Shown in pieces: positions 26,245-33,623 of a DNA stretch of 64,000 nt. The stretch is taken from assembly GCF_002906165.1 (NCBI RefSeq), contig NZ_PPCN01000008.1:62001-126000 (forward strand). The letters run 5' to 3'. Every line of letters begins with the position of its first letter. The stretch's first letter is position 1. The position numbers and the translations under genes are program-made. Source of the DNA: Roseibium marinum (GTDB taxonomy: Bacteria > Pseudomonadota > Alphaproteobacteria > Rhizobiales > Stappiaceae). The notes under the pieces are model-generated. The model was not told where the DNA came from and searched no databases. It saw only the letters and a list, made by a program, of their open reading frames with translations.

Positions 26245-27188
26245 CAGCGCAGCCTCGGGTCGAGAAGGGTCTGCACCACATCGGCAAGCAGATTGAAGAG
26301 CACATAGGTGGCGGCGACGACCAGCACTCCGCCCTGCACCAGAAGCAGATCGCGCGTGGAAATGGCGGTCACCAGCATCGAACCGATGCCCGGCCACTGG
26401 AAAACCGTCTCGATATAGACCGCCCCGCCGATCACGAAACCGGCCTGAATGCCGATCACGGGCACCACGCCGACCAGCGCCGACTTGAAGGCGTGCTTGT
26501 AGATCACCTTGCGCTCGGAGAGCCCCTTGGCGCGCGCCGTGCGGATATAGTCCTGCCGCAGCACCTCCAGCATGGCGGTGCGGGTCAGGCGCGCGATCAC
26601 GCCGGTCGCGACCACCGACAGGGTCAGCGCGGGCAGCGTCAGGTGATGAATGAGATCCGGCAGATCGCCGCCGCCATAAATTGCATACATGCCGGAGGCG
26701 GGAAACAGGCGCAGGTTGACCGCGAAGATCAGGATCAGGATCAGGCCGAGCCAGAAAGACGGCGTCGAAATGCCGATCAGCACCAGCAGTGTGATGACCT
26801 TGTCCGCCCAGCCATATTGGCGTACGGCCGAAACGATCCCGGCGAGCAATCCGAAAATCGAACACAGGACAAGCGAGGTCCCGGCGAGGATGAGCGTTGC
26901 CGAAAAGCGCTCCAGAACCTCGTCCAGCACCGGCCGGTTGAGCGTATAGGAGCGGCCGAGGTCGCCCTGGAAGAGGTTGCCGATCCAGATGACATATTGC
27001 TCGAACAGGGTCTTGTCGAGACCGAGATCCCTGTTCAGCTTGGCGACATTCTCGGGCGTCGCATAGGAGCCGAGAATGGCGGTCGCCGGATCGCCCGGGA
27101 TCATCGCCATGATCAGGAAGACGATGATGGTCAGGCCGAACAGCACCGGAATGGCGGCCAGCAGGCGCCTGGCGATATAGCCAGCCAT
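26244..27188 (-). CDS. Peptide ABC transporter permease (DppB-like)
   Basis: A 314-residue permease with six helices. The N-terminal 'RLLAAIPVLFGLTIIVFLIM' and 'PGDPATAIL' are the standard DppB start, and 'RLTRTAMLEVLRQDYIRTAR' followed by AKGLSE is the EAA loop. It comes after the binding-protein gene with a stem-loop in between, and overlaps the fusion gene. Confidence 0.94.
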   Translation of the reverse strand: MAGYIARRLLAAIPVLFGLTIIVFLIMAMIPGDPATAILGSYATPENVAKLNRDLGLDKTLFEQYVIWIGNLFQGDLGRSYTLNRPVLDEVLERFSATLILAGTSLVLCSIFGLLAGIVSAVRQYGWADKVITLLVLIGISTPSFWLGLILILIFAVNLRLFPASGMYAIYGGGDLPDLIHHLTLPALTLSVVATGVIARLTRTAMLEVLRQDYIRTARAKGLSERKVIYKHAFKSALVGVVPVIGIQAGFVIGGAVYIETVFQWPGIGSMLVTAISTRDLLLVQGGVLVVAATYVLFNLLADVVQTLLDPRLR

Positions 27189-27337
27189 TGGTCTCTCCCT
27201 CTTTCACGCAGAGCTGCCCCAAAGGACTTCGAACCGAGGTTCATGCTCCGCTCGCCTCTCCCGAGGAGGATCATTACAGCACCTGCAACGGCATCATCGC
27301 CGTGTCAGGCCCGTGTGAGGCTTTCGCCCCTTACGCT

Positions 27338-27390
27338 TCCCCGGCCTTGAGCCGGGGTCTCGTGGCAGGTCCCGGCTCAAGGCCGGGACG
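27338..27390. repeat. Intergenic palindromic repeat, 'TCCCGG...CCGGGA' type
   Basis: Two adjacent hairpins, CCCCGGCCTTGAGCCGGGG and TCCCGGCTCAAGGCCGGGA, lie in the 362-base gap between the binding-protein gene and dppB. Related elements are at 10628 and 54352. The rest of the gap shows no gene. Confidence 0.65.
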
Positions 27391-27511
27391 GCGCGGAATA
27401 TGGAGTTCTCGATCGCTCCATGAACCGCAATATGAGCAGGACCAGGACCATTCCCGAAGGAGAATCCGCTTGCGCCGAACTCGCCCTGCGTGCCCGGCGC
27501 AAATTCCAGTA

Positions 27512-27537
27512 TCCCGGCGGACCCAAATCCGCCGGGA
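27512..27537 (-). terminator. Stem-loop after the peptide-binding protein gene
   Basis: TCCCGGCGGA, loop of six, TCCGCCGGGA form a perfect 10-bp stem 14 bases downstream of the binding-protein stop. It probably limits read-through into dppB or protects the upstream mRNA. Confidence 0.65.
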
Positions 27538-27550
27538 CCGTGTTTTCAGC

Positions 27551-29110
27551 CTACTGGGGCTTCTTGACGTCCTGGAGCATCAGGAAGAAGGAGGGCTGCA
27601 GTTTGAAACCTTCGACAGAGGCCTTGGTGACGGCATTCTGTTTCCAGTTGGCAACGAACACCCACGGGGCGTCTTCCTGCACGATTTCCTGCATTTCCTT
27701 GTAGAGCGCGGCACGTTCGTCCTGGTCGGTGACCTGACGGGCCTTTTCCAGAAGCTCATCCACCTTGGCGTTGGAGTAATAGCCGGAGTTGAACCCGCCC
27801 TTGTCGGGCATCGCTTCGGTGCGCAGCGCCAGGAACGGCAGCGTGTCCGGATCGTTGGTCATCCAGGCCATTTCCGCCATAGCTGCCTTGCCTTCCAGAC
27901 CCGGGTTCACCTTGCCGAGGAAAGTGTTCCACTCGTAGGTCTCGATCTTGACGTTCATGCCGACCGCCTGAAGATCGGCCTGAATGGCCGTTCCCATGGC
28001 AACCGGATCGAGCATGCCGGAGCCGCCTTCGGTCACGTAGAAGGTGATTTCCTCACCGTTGTAACCGGCTTCCTTGAGCAGTTCCTTGGCCTTTTCCGGA
28101 TCATAGGGATAAGGCTCCAGGCCTTCGTTATAGGCCCAGGCGAACGCCGGAGGTGTGGGGCCTGCTGCAACTTCAGCCGTGCCCTGCAGGATGTTTTCCA
28201 CCAGCGCCTTCTTGTTGATGGCGTAGTTGGCGGCCTGACGGGCGGCCTTGTTGTTGAAGGGCGCTTCCTTGGCATTTAGGATCAGGAACCAGACGTGAGG
28301 TCCGGCCTGCTCCAGCACCGTGAAGCTTTCGTCCGACTTGAACTGCTGCAGGCTGTCGGGCGGCACCTCGACCATGACATCCAGACCACCGGACAGCATT
28401 TCGGCAATCCGCGTATTGGCATCGGTGATCGGCCGGAAGATCAGCGCTTCCAGATCCGGAGCCCCGTCCCAGTAGTCCTCGTTCCTGACGGCAACCATCT
28501 TGGCATTCGCGTCCCATTCGCCGAACTTGTAGGCGCCCGTGCCGGACGGATTACGGCCGAAATCCTTGCCGTGCTGTTTGACCGCTTCCGGCGAGACGAT
28601 CAGGCCGGTCGGATAGGCAAGGTTGGACAGGAACGGCGCGTAAGGCGCGCTGAGCTTGAAGGTTACCGTCGTCTCGTCATCCGCGACGACCTCCTCGACC
28701 GTGGAGAAGAAGAAGGACAGCGGGAAGGGTCCCGTATCGTGGTAGGGATGATCCTCTTTCAACATGCGGTCGAAGTTGAATTTGACCGCCTCGGCGTTGA
28801 ACGGCGACCCGTCGTGGAAAGTCACGCCTTCGCGCAACTTGAATGTATAGGACTTGCCGTCGTCGGAGATCGTCCAGCTCTCGGCGAGCGACGGTTCGAC
28901 TTCCAGCGTACCGTCCTTGTAGCGGACCAGCCCGTCGTAAAGATTCACCAGAATGCGGAAATCGTTCACGGCGGTTACCGCCTGCGGATCGAGCGACTTC
29001 GGCTCCGCGATCTGGCCGATGACCAGCACATTGGGCGGAGTTTGCGCCTGCGCCTGGGGCGCGAAGGCGAGAAAGACCGCAGCGAACGCCGCGGCTAGGA
29101 CTTTTTTCAT
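27551..29110 (-). CDS. Peptide/nickel ABC transporter substrate-binding protein (family 5)
   Basis: A periplasmic family-5 binding protein of about 519 residues. The signal peptide (KKVLAAAFAAVFLAFAPQ, then AQAQ) is followed by 'GQIAEPKSLDPQAVTAVND', 'LAESWTISDDGKSYTFKLRE' and 'GVTFHDGSPFNAEAVKFNFD', the family landmarks. The ATG at 29110 has GAGGGG at better spacing than the one two codons earlier. It leads the dppABCDF-like operon. The divergent amidohydrolase suggests the cargo is an N-acylated or carbamoylated amino compound rather than ordinary peptide, but this is inference. Confidence 0.93.
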   Translation of the reverse strand: MKKVLAAAFAAVFLAFAPQAQAQTPPNVLVIGQIAEPKSLDPQAVTAVNDFRILVNLYDGLVRYKDGTLEVEPSLAESWTISDDGKSYTFKLREGVTFHDGSPFNAEAVKFNFDRMLKEDHPYHDTGPFPLSFFFSTVEEVVADDETTVTFKLSAPYAPFLSNLAYPTGLIVSPEAVKQHGKDFGRNPSGTGAYKFGEWDANAKMVAVRNEDYWDGAPDLEALIFRPITDANTRIAEMLSGGLDVMVEVPPDSLQQFKSDESFTVLEQAGPHVWFLILNAKEAPFNNKAARQAANYAINKKALVENILQGTAEVAAGPTPPAFAWAYNEGLEPYPYDPEKAKELLKEAGYNGEEITFYVTEGGSGMLDPVAMGTAIQADLQAVGMNVKIETYEWNTFLGKVNPGLEGKAAMAEMAWMTNDPDTLPFLALRTEAMPDKGGFNSGYYSNAKVDELLEKARQVTDQDERAALYKEMQEIVQEDAPWVFVANWKQNAVTKASVEGFKLQPSFFLMLQDVKKPQ

Positions 29111-29140
29111 GACCATTCCCCTCGTTGTGTTCTGCGAACT

Positions 29141-29158
29141 AATTAATCATGATTAATT
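29141..29158. promoter_or_regulatory. Perfect AT-rich palindrome in divergent promoter
   Basis: AATTAATCATGATTAATT is an 18-bp perfect palindrome, 31 bases upstream of the binding-protein gene and 100 bases upstream of the divergent amidohydrolase. It is a likely operator, most simply for the GntR regulator at 22385. Confidence 0.6.
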
Positions 29159-29257
29159 GCGAAGCCGCAATAATTATTTAATACTAATTTCAGCCTGAGG
29201 GTGGCGACCCCAGTGCCAGAAAAACGCTTAAGCGCTGAATCAACGGGAGGAATCCGG

Positions 29258-30511
29258 ATGCCACTGCCTCGAGTCCGCATCGATCTGGAGCGGCTGAAAT
29301 CGCTCCTGGAAGGGGTCAACCGCTTCGGCTTCGCCCCTCGGACAGGCGGCTATAACCGGCCCGGCTTCTCGCGCGAAGACACAGACTGCCGGTCCTGGTT
29401 CGCGGCCAGGATGCGTGAAGAGGGCCTGACCGTCTGGACCGACGGCGCGCTCAACGTGTTCGGCCGGTTCGGCCCTGAAGACGGTCCCTGCATCATGGCT
29501 GGATCTCACCTGGACACGGTCGTCAACGGCGGGGCGTATGACGGCTCCCTCGGGGCCTGCGTGGCGCTGGAATGTGTTCTCGCCATGAAGGACGCCGGGA
29601 TCGAGCCTGCCACCGCTGTCGAAATCGCCGCCACTTCCGAAGAAGAAGGCCGCTTCGGCGGCATGCTCGGCTCCCAGGCGATCACCGGACAGGTCACACG
29701 GGAATGGATTGCCCGGGCCGTGGACGCGGAAGGCAATCGCCTGAGCGAGGTCCTTGAAACCCATGACCTCGATGCCGGCACCGTTCTAGCCGCCGCCCGG
29801 CGGCCTGGCTCGATCGCAGCCTTTCTCGAACTTCATATCGAGCAGGGCCCAATTCTGGAACAGGAACAGGTCCCGATCGGTATCGCCGACCGGGTCTCCG
29901 GCATCTGCTACCTGGAACTGGACTTCAAGGGCACGGCGAACCATTCCGGCACCACACCCATGAACCTGCGCGCCGACGCCTTTGCCGGCCTTGCGGACGT
30001 GGCGCATTCGATCCCGCACCTGATCGAGGCCCACGGCACCGATCAGAGCCGGATCACCATCGGCCATGTTGCCCTCACCCCCAACCAGCCCCACACCATT
30101 CCCGGCCGGGCCGTCTTTTCGGTAATCATTCGCGACACCTCCGAAGAGGTGATGCGTATCCTGTGCAAAAATATGACACTGAATGCCGAAGCCACTGCAA
30201 AAAAGCACAAGCTTGAATTGACCGCCACCGAACGGAGCTGGATCTCCCCTGCCCTGCTCGATCCGCATGTTGCCGATCTTCTCGAAGTTGTTGCCGCTCG
30301 GCATGGACTGCCCGCCAGGCGCATGCCGTCCGGTGCCGGACACGATGCCCAGACGATGCAGGCATTTTGCCCGTCCGGCCTGATCTTCGTCCCGAGCCGC
30401 GGCGGCATCAGCCACGCACCGGAAGAACACAGCAACTGGCAGGACATCGAAAAAGGCGCCAACCTGATGCTCCAGGCCCTGATCGAACTTTGCCGGGCGA
30501 AACCGGATTGA
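29258..30511 (+). CDS. M20-type Zn-dependent amidohydrolase (N-carbamoyl-amino-acid/allantoate hydrolase family)
   Basis: A 417-residue metal-dependent hydrolase. Metal and catalytic residues are seen in 'MAGSHLDTVVNGGAYDGSLG' (His, Asp), 'ATSEEEGRFGGMLGSQAITG' (Glu-Glu), 'LELHIEQGPILEQ' (His) and near the C-terminus 'PSGAGHDAQTM' and 'SRGGISHAPEEHS'. The bridging-domain segment 'FKGTANHSGTTPMNLRADAF' is typical of hydantoinase/ureidopropionase-like members. I start at the ATG 29258 behind GGGAGG. It is divergent from the peptide ABC operon and probably processes its cargo. Confidence 0.92.
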   Translation: MPLPRVRIDLERLKSLLEGVNRFGFAPRTGGYNRPGFSREDTDCRSWFAARMREEGLTVWTDGALNVFGRFGPEDGPCIMAGSHLDTVVNGGAYDGSLGACVALECVLAMKDAGIEPATAVEIAATSEEEGRFGGMLGSQAITGQVTREWIARAVDAEGNRLSEVLETHDLDAGTVLAAARRPGSIAAFLELHIEQGPILEQEQVPIGIADRVSGICYLELDFKGTANHSGTTPMNLRADAFAGLADVAHSIPHLIEAHGTDQSRITIGHVALTPNQPHTIPGRAVFSVIIRDTSEEVMRILCKNMTLNAEATAKKHKLELTATERSWISPALLDPHVADLLEVVAARHGLPARRMPSGAGHDAQTMQAFCPSGLIFVPSRGGISHAPEEHSNWQDIEKGANLMLQALIELCRAKPD

Positions 30512-30774
30512 AAACACCGCGTGAGAAGTTCTAGGCGGCTCCTGGGTTTTTCGCGCCCCTCAGAGCGTGGTTCGAGGCATTCGCTGTCGGCAATTCTGCC
30601 GCGCAGGCCTGCCGGTACGGGGCGCACGAAAACGCGGAAGCGCAAGTCCCTCCCGACTGGTCTCAACCTGCTTGTTGTTTTTGAGCTTTTTCCGTCTTAT
30701 GCAGGTTTCTCAAGGTTGTTGTCCTGTTCAGGCAGTTCCGAACCGCATTTCAGACCATATTCCGGAGGTGTCGT

Positions 30775-31947
30775 TTGTCGCAGGCGAAGCGAATTTGTTT
30801 GATCTTTTTCCTCCAGCCAATCGCCTTTGGAGCCTGGTTTCCGCATATTCCCGGCATTCAGACCAGCCTCGGCCTCTCGAACGGCGCCCTGGCGATCGCC
30901 CTCGCCGGTATGCCGGTGGGGACGCTCACCGCGCTTCTCTTCGCGGGCCGGCTGGCCGACTGGCTCGGCGCCCGGCGGCTCACGCTTCTGGTCTACCCGC
31001 TTTTCCTCACGGCAATGCTGCTGCCCTTTCTGGCGCCTTCGCAGTTGGTTCTGATGGCTTCGCTTGCTCTGGTCGGCGGGTCGATGTCCATACTTGAACT
31101 CGGCCTGAACGTGCTTGCCGACGACTACGAGACCCGCACCCGCCACAAGATCATGAGCAAGGCGCATGGCCTTTGGAGTTTCGGGTTGCTGGCCGGCACG
31201 CTGATCGGCTCCCTCGTCGCGGGATACGCGCTGGAGCCGTTTTACGTCGGCCTCGGCATTGCTATCCTCGTGCAGGCAGCCGCGGCAACCGTCATTTTGC
31301 CCTTGCCGGCTTCCGTGGCGGAAAAACCCGCAACGGCGCGGCGAAGCGGCTTCAGGCTGCCGCATCCCGTATTGCTCGGCGTCTGCTTCTTCACCTTCGG
31401 CACGACACTCGTCGAAGGGGCTGTCGCGGACTGGGCCGCCATTTTCCTGCGCGACGCCTTCACCGCCACCCCCGGCATCGCGGGCCTCGGCGTCTCCGTC
31501 TTCATCCTGACCGCCGCTGTGACGCGGCTTTCCGGAGACCGCCTGCGCCAGAAAATATCCGCCGGCCGGCTGGCCCAATGCCTCGCCCTCATCGGTCTCC
31601 TCGGCCTTGCCGTCGTCTGGATGGCCCCAGCCATACCGGCTGCCATGGCGGGCCTGTCGGTCCTCGGCATCGGCGCCGCCCTCGCCTTCCCGCTCGGCGT
31701 CACCGCCGCCTCGGCCGCCCCGGGAACCAGCCCGGCCTCGAATGTCGCGATCCTGTCCTTCATCGCTCTCATGGGCTTCCTCGCCGGACCGCTGGCAATC
31801 GGCGCGCTCGCCGATCTCACCGACATCAGAACCGGCCTCATGCTCCTTGCGCCGATGCTGTGTCTCAGCTTCCTGCTGGCGCCGTTTCTGACCAGGGCGG
31901 GCGAGCGTGCGACGGCAGCAACAATTGCAGCTGCAGGGACACGGTAG
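30775..31947 (+). CDS. MFS transporter
   Basis: A 390-residue major facilitator with about twelve helices. The start is TTG at 30775, preceded by CGGAGGTG at good spacing, giving (M)SQAKRICLIFFLQPIAFGAW. The A-loop 'AGRLADWLGARRLTLL' is the MFS signature. 'DWAAIFLRDAF' in the second half and the general pattern resemble the YbjJ/inner-membrane protein subgroup. The substrate is unknown and no operon partner is evident. Confidence 0.88.
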   Translation: MSQAKRICLIFFLQPIAFGAWFPHIPGIQTSLGLSNGALAIALAGMPVGTLTALLFAGRLADWLGARRLTLLVYPLFLTAMLLPFLAPSQLVLMASLALVGGSMSILELGLNVLADDYETRTRHKIMSKAHGLWSFGLLAGTLIGSLVAGYALEPFYVGLGIAILVQAAAATVILPLPASVAEKPATARRSGFRLPHPVLLGVCFFTFGTTLVEGAVADWAAIFLRDAFTATPGIAGLGVSVFILTAAVTRLSGDRLRQKISAGRLAQCLALIGLLGLAVVWMAPAIPAAMAGLSVLGIGAALAFPLGVTAASAAPGTSPASNVAILSFIALMGFLAGPLAIGALADLTDIRTGLMLLAPMLCLSFLLAPFLTRAGERATAATIAAAGTR

Positions 31948-32069
31948 AATAATCGACAGACGGAGGAATTGGCCGGCTTGGAGGGAACGCCCACCACCAC
32001 CGAAAGCCTTGAAAACCGGGCATCCGTAGTGAGAGGTCAAGTACCCCAAAAGAACGGAGATAACTTAAA
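31948..32069. other. Intergenic sequence before the microsatellite
   Basis: No gene is supported here; together with the repeat it forms the 308-base gap between convergent MFS and chemoreceptor genes. Confidence 0.5.
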
Positions 32070-32158
32070 GACAGAGACAGAGACAGAGACAGAGACAGAG
32101 ACAGAGACAGAGACAGAGACAGAGACAGAGACAGAGACAGAGACAGAGACAGAGACAG
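32070..32158. repeat. Hexanucleotide microsatellite (ACAGAG)n, about 15 copies
   Basis: About 88 bases of uninterrupted ACAGAG repeats, with no visible variation between units. Bacterial arrays of this length are uncommon and usually prone to slippage. The period is a multiple of three, so any frame crossing it stays open: (Thr-Glu)n on the plus strand, (Ser-Leu)n on the minus strand. Neither frame has other signs of being a gene. Confidence 0.95.
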
Positions 32159-32255
32159 GCAGCTCAAATGGCTTCTTGAAAAGAACAAGAAGTCGTTTGC
32201 CTAAATTTCGCCGTCCAACACAATTTCATCTATTGTTGGCATTCCGTTTTGTTCA

Positions 32256-33614
32256 CTAAACTACTCGGATCAAATTGATGAATTCTCCCAGCTCGCTCTT
32301 GATCGCATCCGCTTGCTCAGCCAATTGGCTTGCTGACGCAAGCACCAGGGTCGATGTCTTTCCGGTCTCTTCTGTTGCCTGTTTGACGCCGAATATGTTG
32401 CTGGAAACATCCTGCGTACCCACGGCAGCTTCGGCAACATTACGAGCGATTTCCTGTGTCGCTACGTCCTGCTCCTCGACGGAAGAAGCAATGGCCGTCG
32501 AGATTTGATTCATTTTTCCGATCGTCTCGCTGATCCGTTGGATCGCACCGACCGCATCATCGGTGACATTCTGAATAGCCGATATCTGAGCTGAAATATC
32601 CGACGTCGCATTCGCGGTTTGAGTTGCCAGCTGTTTCACCTCAGAGGCTACAACCGCAAAGCCTTTACCAGCCTCACCGGCTCTAGCCGCTTCAATGGTC
32701 GCGTTGAGCGCCAGGAGGTTGGTCTGTTCGGCGATGTCACTGATCAGCTTGACCACTTCACCAACCGTTTGCGCTGCAGAAGACAGCGACTGAACCTTGG
32801 TGTTCATCTGCTCGGCTTCGTCAACAGCACCTAGGCTGATTTGGGTAGAGTCAGAAACCTGCCGGGCAATCTCCTGTACTGAGATAGCAAGCTGTTCCGC
32901 GGCTGTAGCTACAGTTTGCACGTTGGTGGTGGTTTCTTCCGATGCCGCAGACACAGCCATCGACTGAGCAGAGGCCTCTTCTGCGACCGCCGACAGGGTT
33001 TGTGAAGCCGATTGCATATCTGTTGCCGATACGGCAAACGAGTCGACGATGCCAACGACCCGCTGATCAAATTCAGAAGCAAGCCGTGCCAGGGTCTCGT
33101 CGCGATCACGACGGCCTGCTTCGAGATAAACTGAAATTGCGATATCCATATCCAGCATGGCGGCGCGAGTAATCGCCGTTTGAAGACGCGCGGCCCGATC
33201 TCGATTTCGAGAGGAAGGCATGGTGCCGAAACCGCATCTGAGAATATTCCTGAGAATATGTTCGTTCAGTGCCGTCACGAGAAAACCGTAACCGCCGATA
33301 TACCAGCTTGGATCCAACCCAATTCGGTTGTGTACTTCGCCGATTGTGCGAACAGAATTCTCGTAGTCTTCATCGAATTTTGCCGCTGTAATGAGTGACC
33401 AATGGTGGACCTGAGCGGCTTTTGCCTTGTCCATGTGGGCATCGTCGCTAAAAAACTTCCGTGTTTGCGGAAACTTTCGAACGTGATCGTAGAAGTCGTC
33501 AAGCGCGCGGGAAAGAACATCCAGCACGAGTTTACTCTCCGAACGAAGGCTTTCCACCGTGATTTCATCGAGTCTATGAAATGTCAGGCGGTCCTGAAGT
33601 GTAATTTTTGTCAT
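32256..33614 (-). CDS. Globin-coupled methyl-accepting chemotaxis protein (soluble aerotaxis sensor)
   Basis: A 452-residue cytoplasmic chemoreceptor, HemAT-like. Residues 1-175 form a globin-coupled-sensor domain; His95 in 'IGEVHNRIGLDPSWYIGGY' is the likely proximal haem ligand. Residues about 190-450 are the signalling domain with the hairpin tip '[20 protein letters not shown]' and '[20 protein letters not shown]'. There are no membrane segments. It is 9 bases downstream of the PAS-GGDEF-EAL gene, so the two may form an operon linking oxygen sensing with cyclic-di-GMP. Confidence 0.93.
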   Translation of the reverse strand: MTKITLQDRLTFHRLDEITVESLRSESKLVLDVLSRALDDFYDHVRKFPQTRKFFSDDAHMDKAKAAQVHHWSLITAAKFDEDYENSVRTIGEVHNRIGLDPSWYIGGYGFLVTALNEHILRNILRCGFGTMPSSRNRDRAARLQTAITRAAMLDMDIAISVYLEAGRRDRDETLARLASEFDQRVVGIVDSFAVSATDMQSASQTLSAVAEEASAQSMAVSAASEETTTNVQTVATAAEQLAISVQEIARQVSDSTQISLGAVDEAEQMNTKVQSLSSAAQTVGEVVKLISDIAEQTNLLALNATIEAARAGEAGKGFAVVASEVKQLATQTANATSDISAQISAIQNVTDDAVGAIQRISETIGKMNQISTAIASSVEEQDVATQEIARNVAEAAVGTQDVSSNIFGVKQATEETGKTSTLVLASASQLAEQADAIKSELGEFINLIRVV

Positions 33615-33623
33615 AATAACCCT

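Noticed and set aside
26245-27222. Reading the DppC-DppD frame as one 971-residue protein
   Set aside because: The extra N-terminal part is an out-of-frame reading of dppB; the overlap TGATG fixes the start at 26244.
31865-32259. Frames encoding (Ser-Leu)n and (Thr-Glu)n repeat proteins
   Set aside because: They exist only because a period-6 microsatellite keeps every frame open; the flanks lack coding character and ribosome sites.
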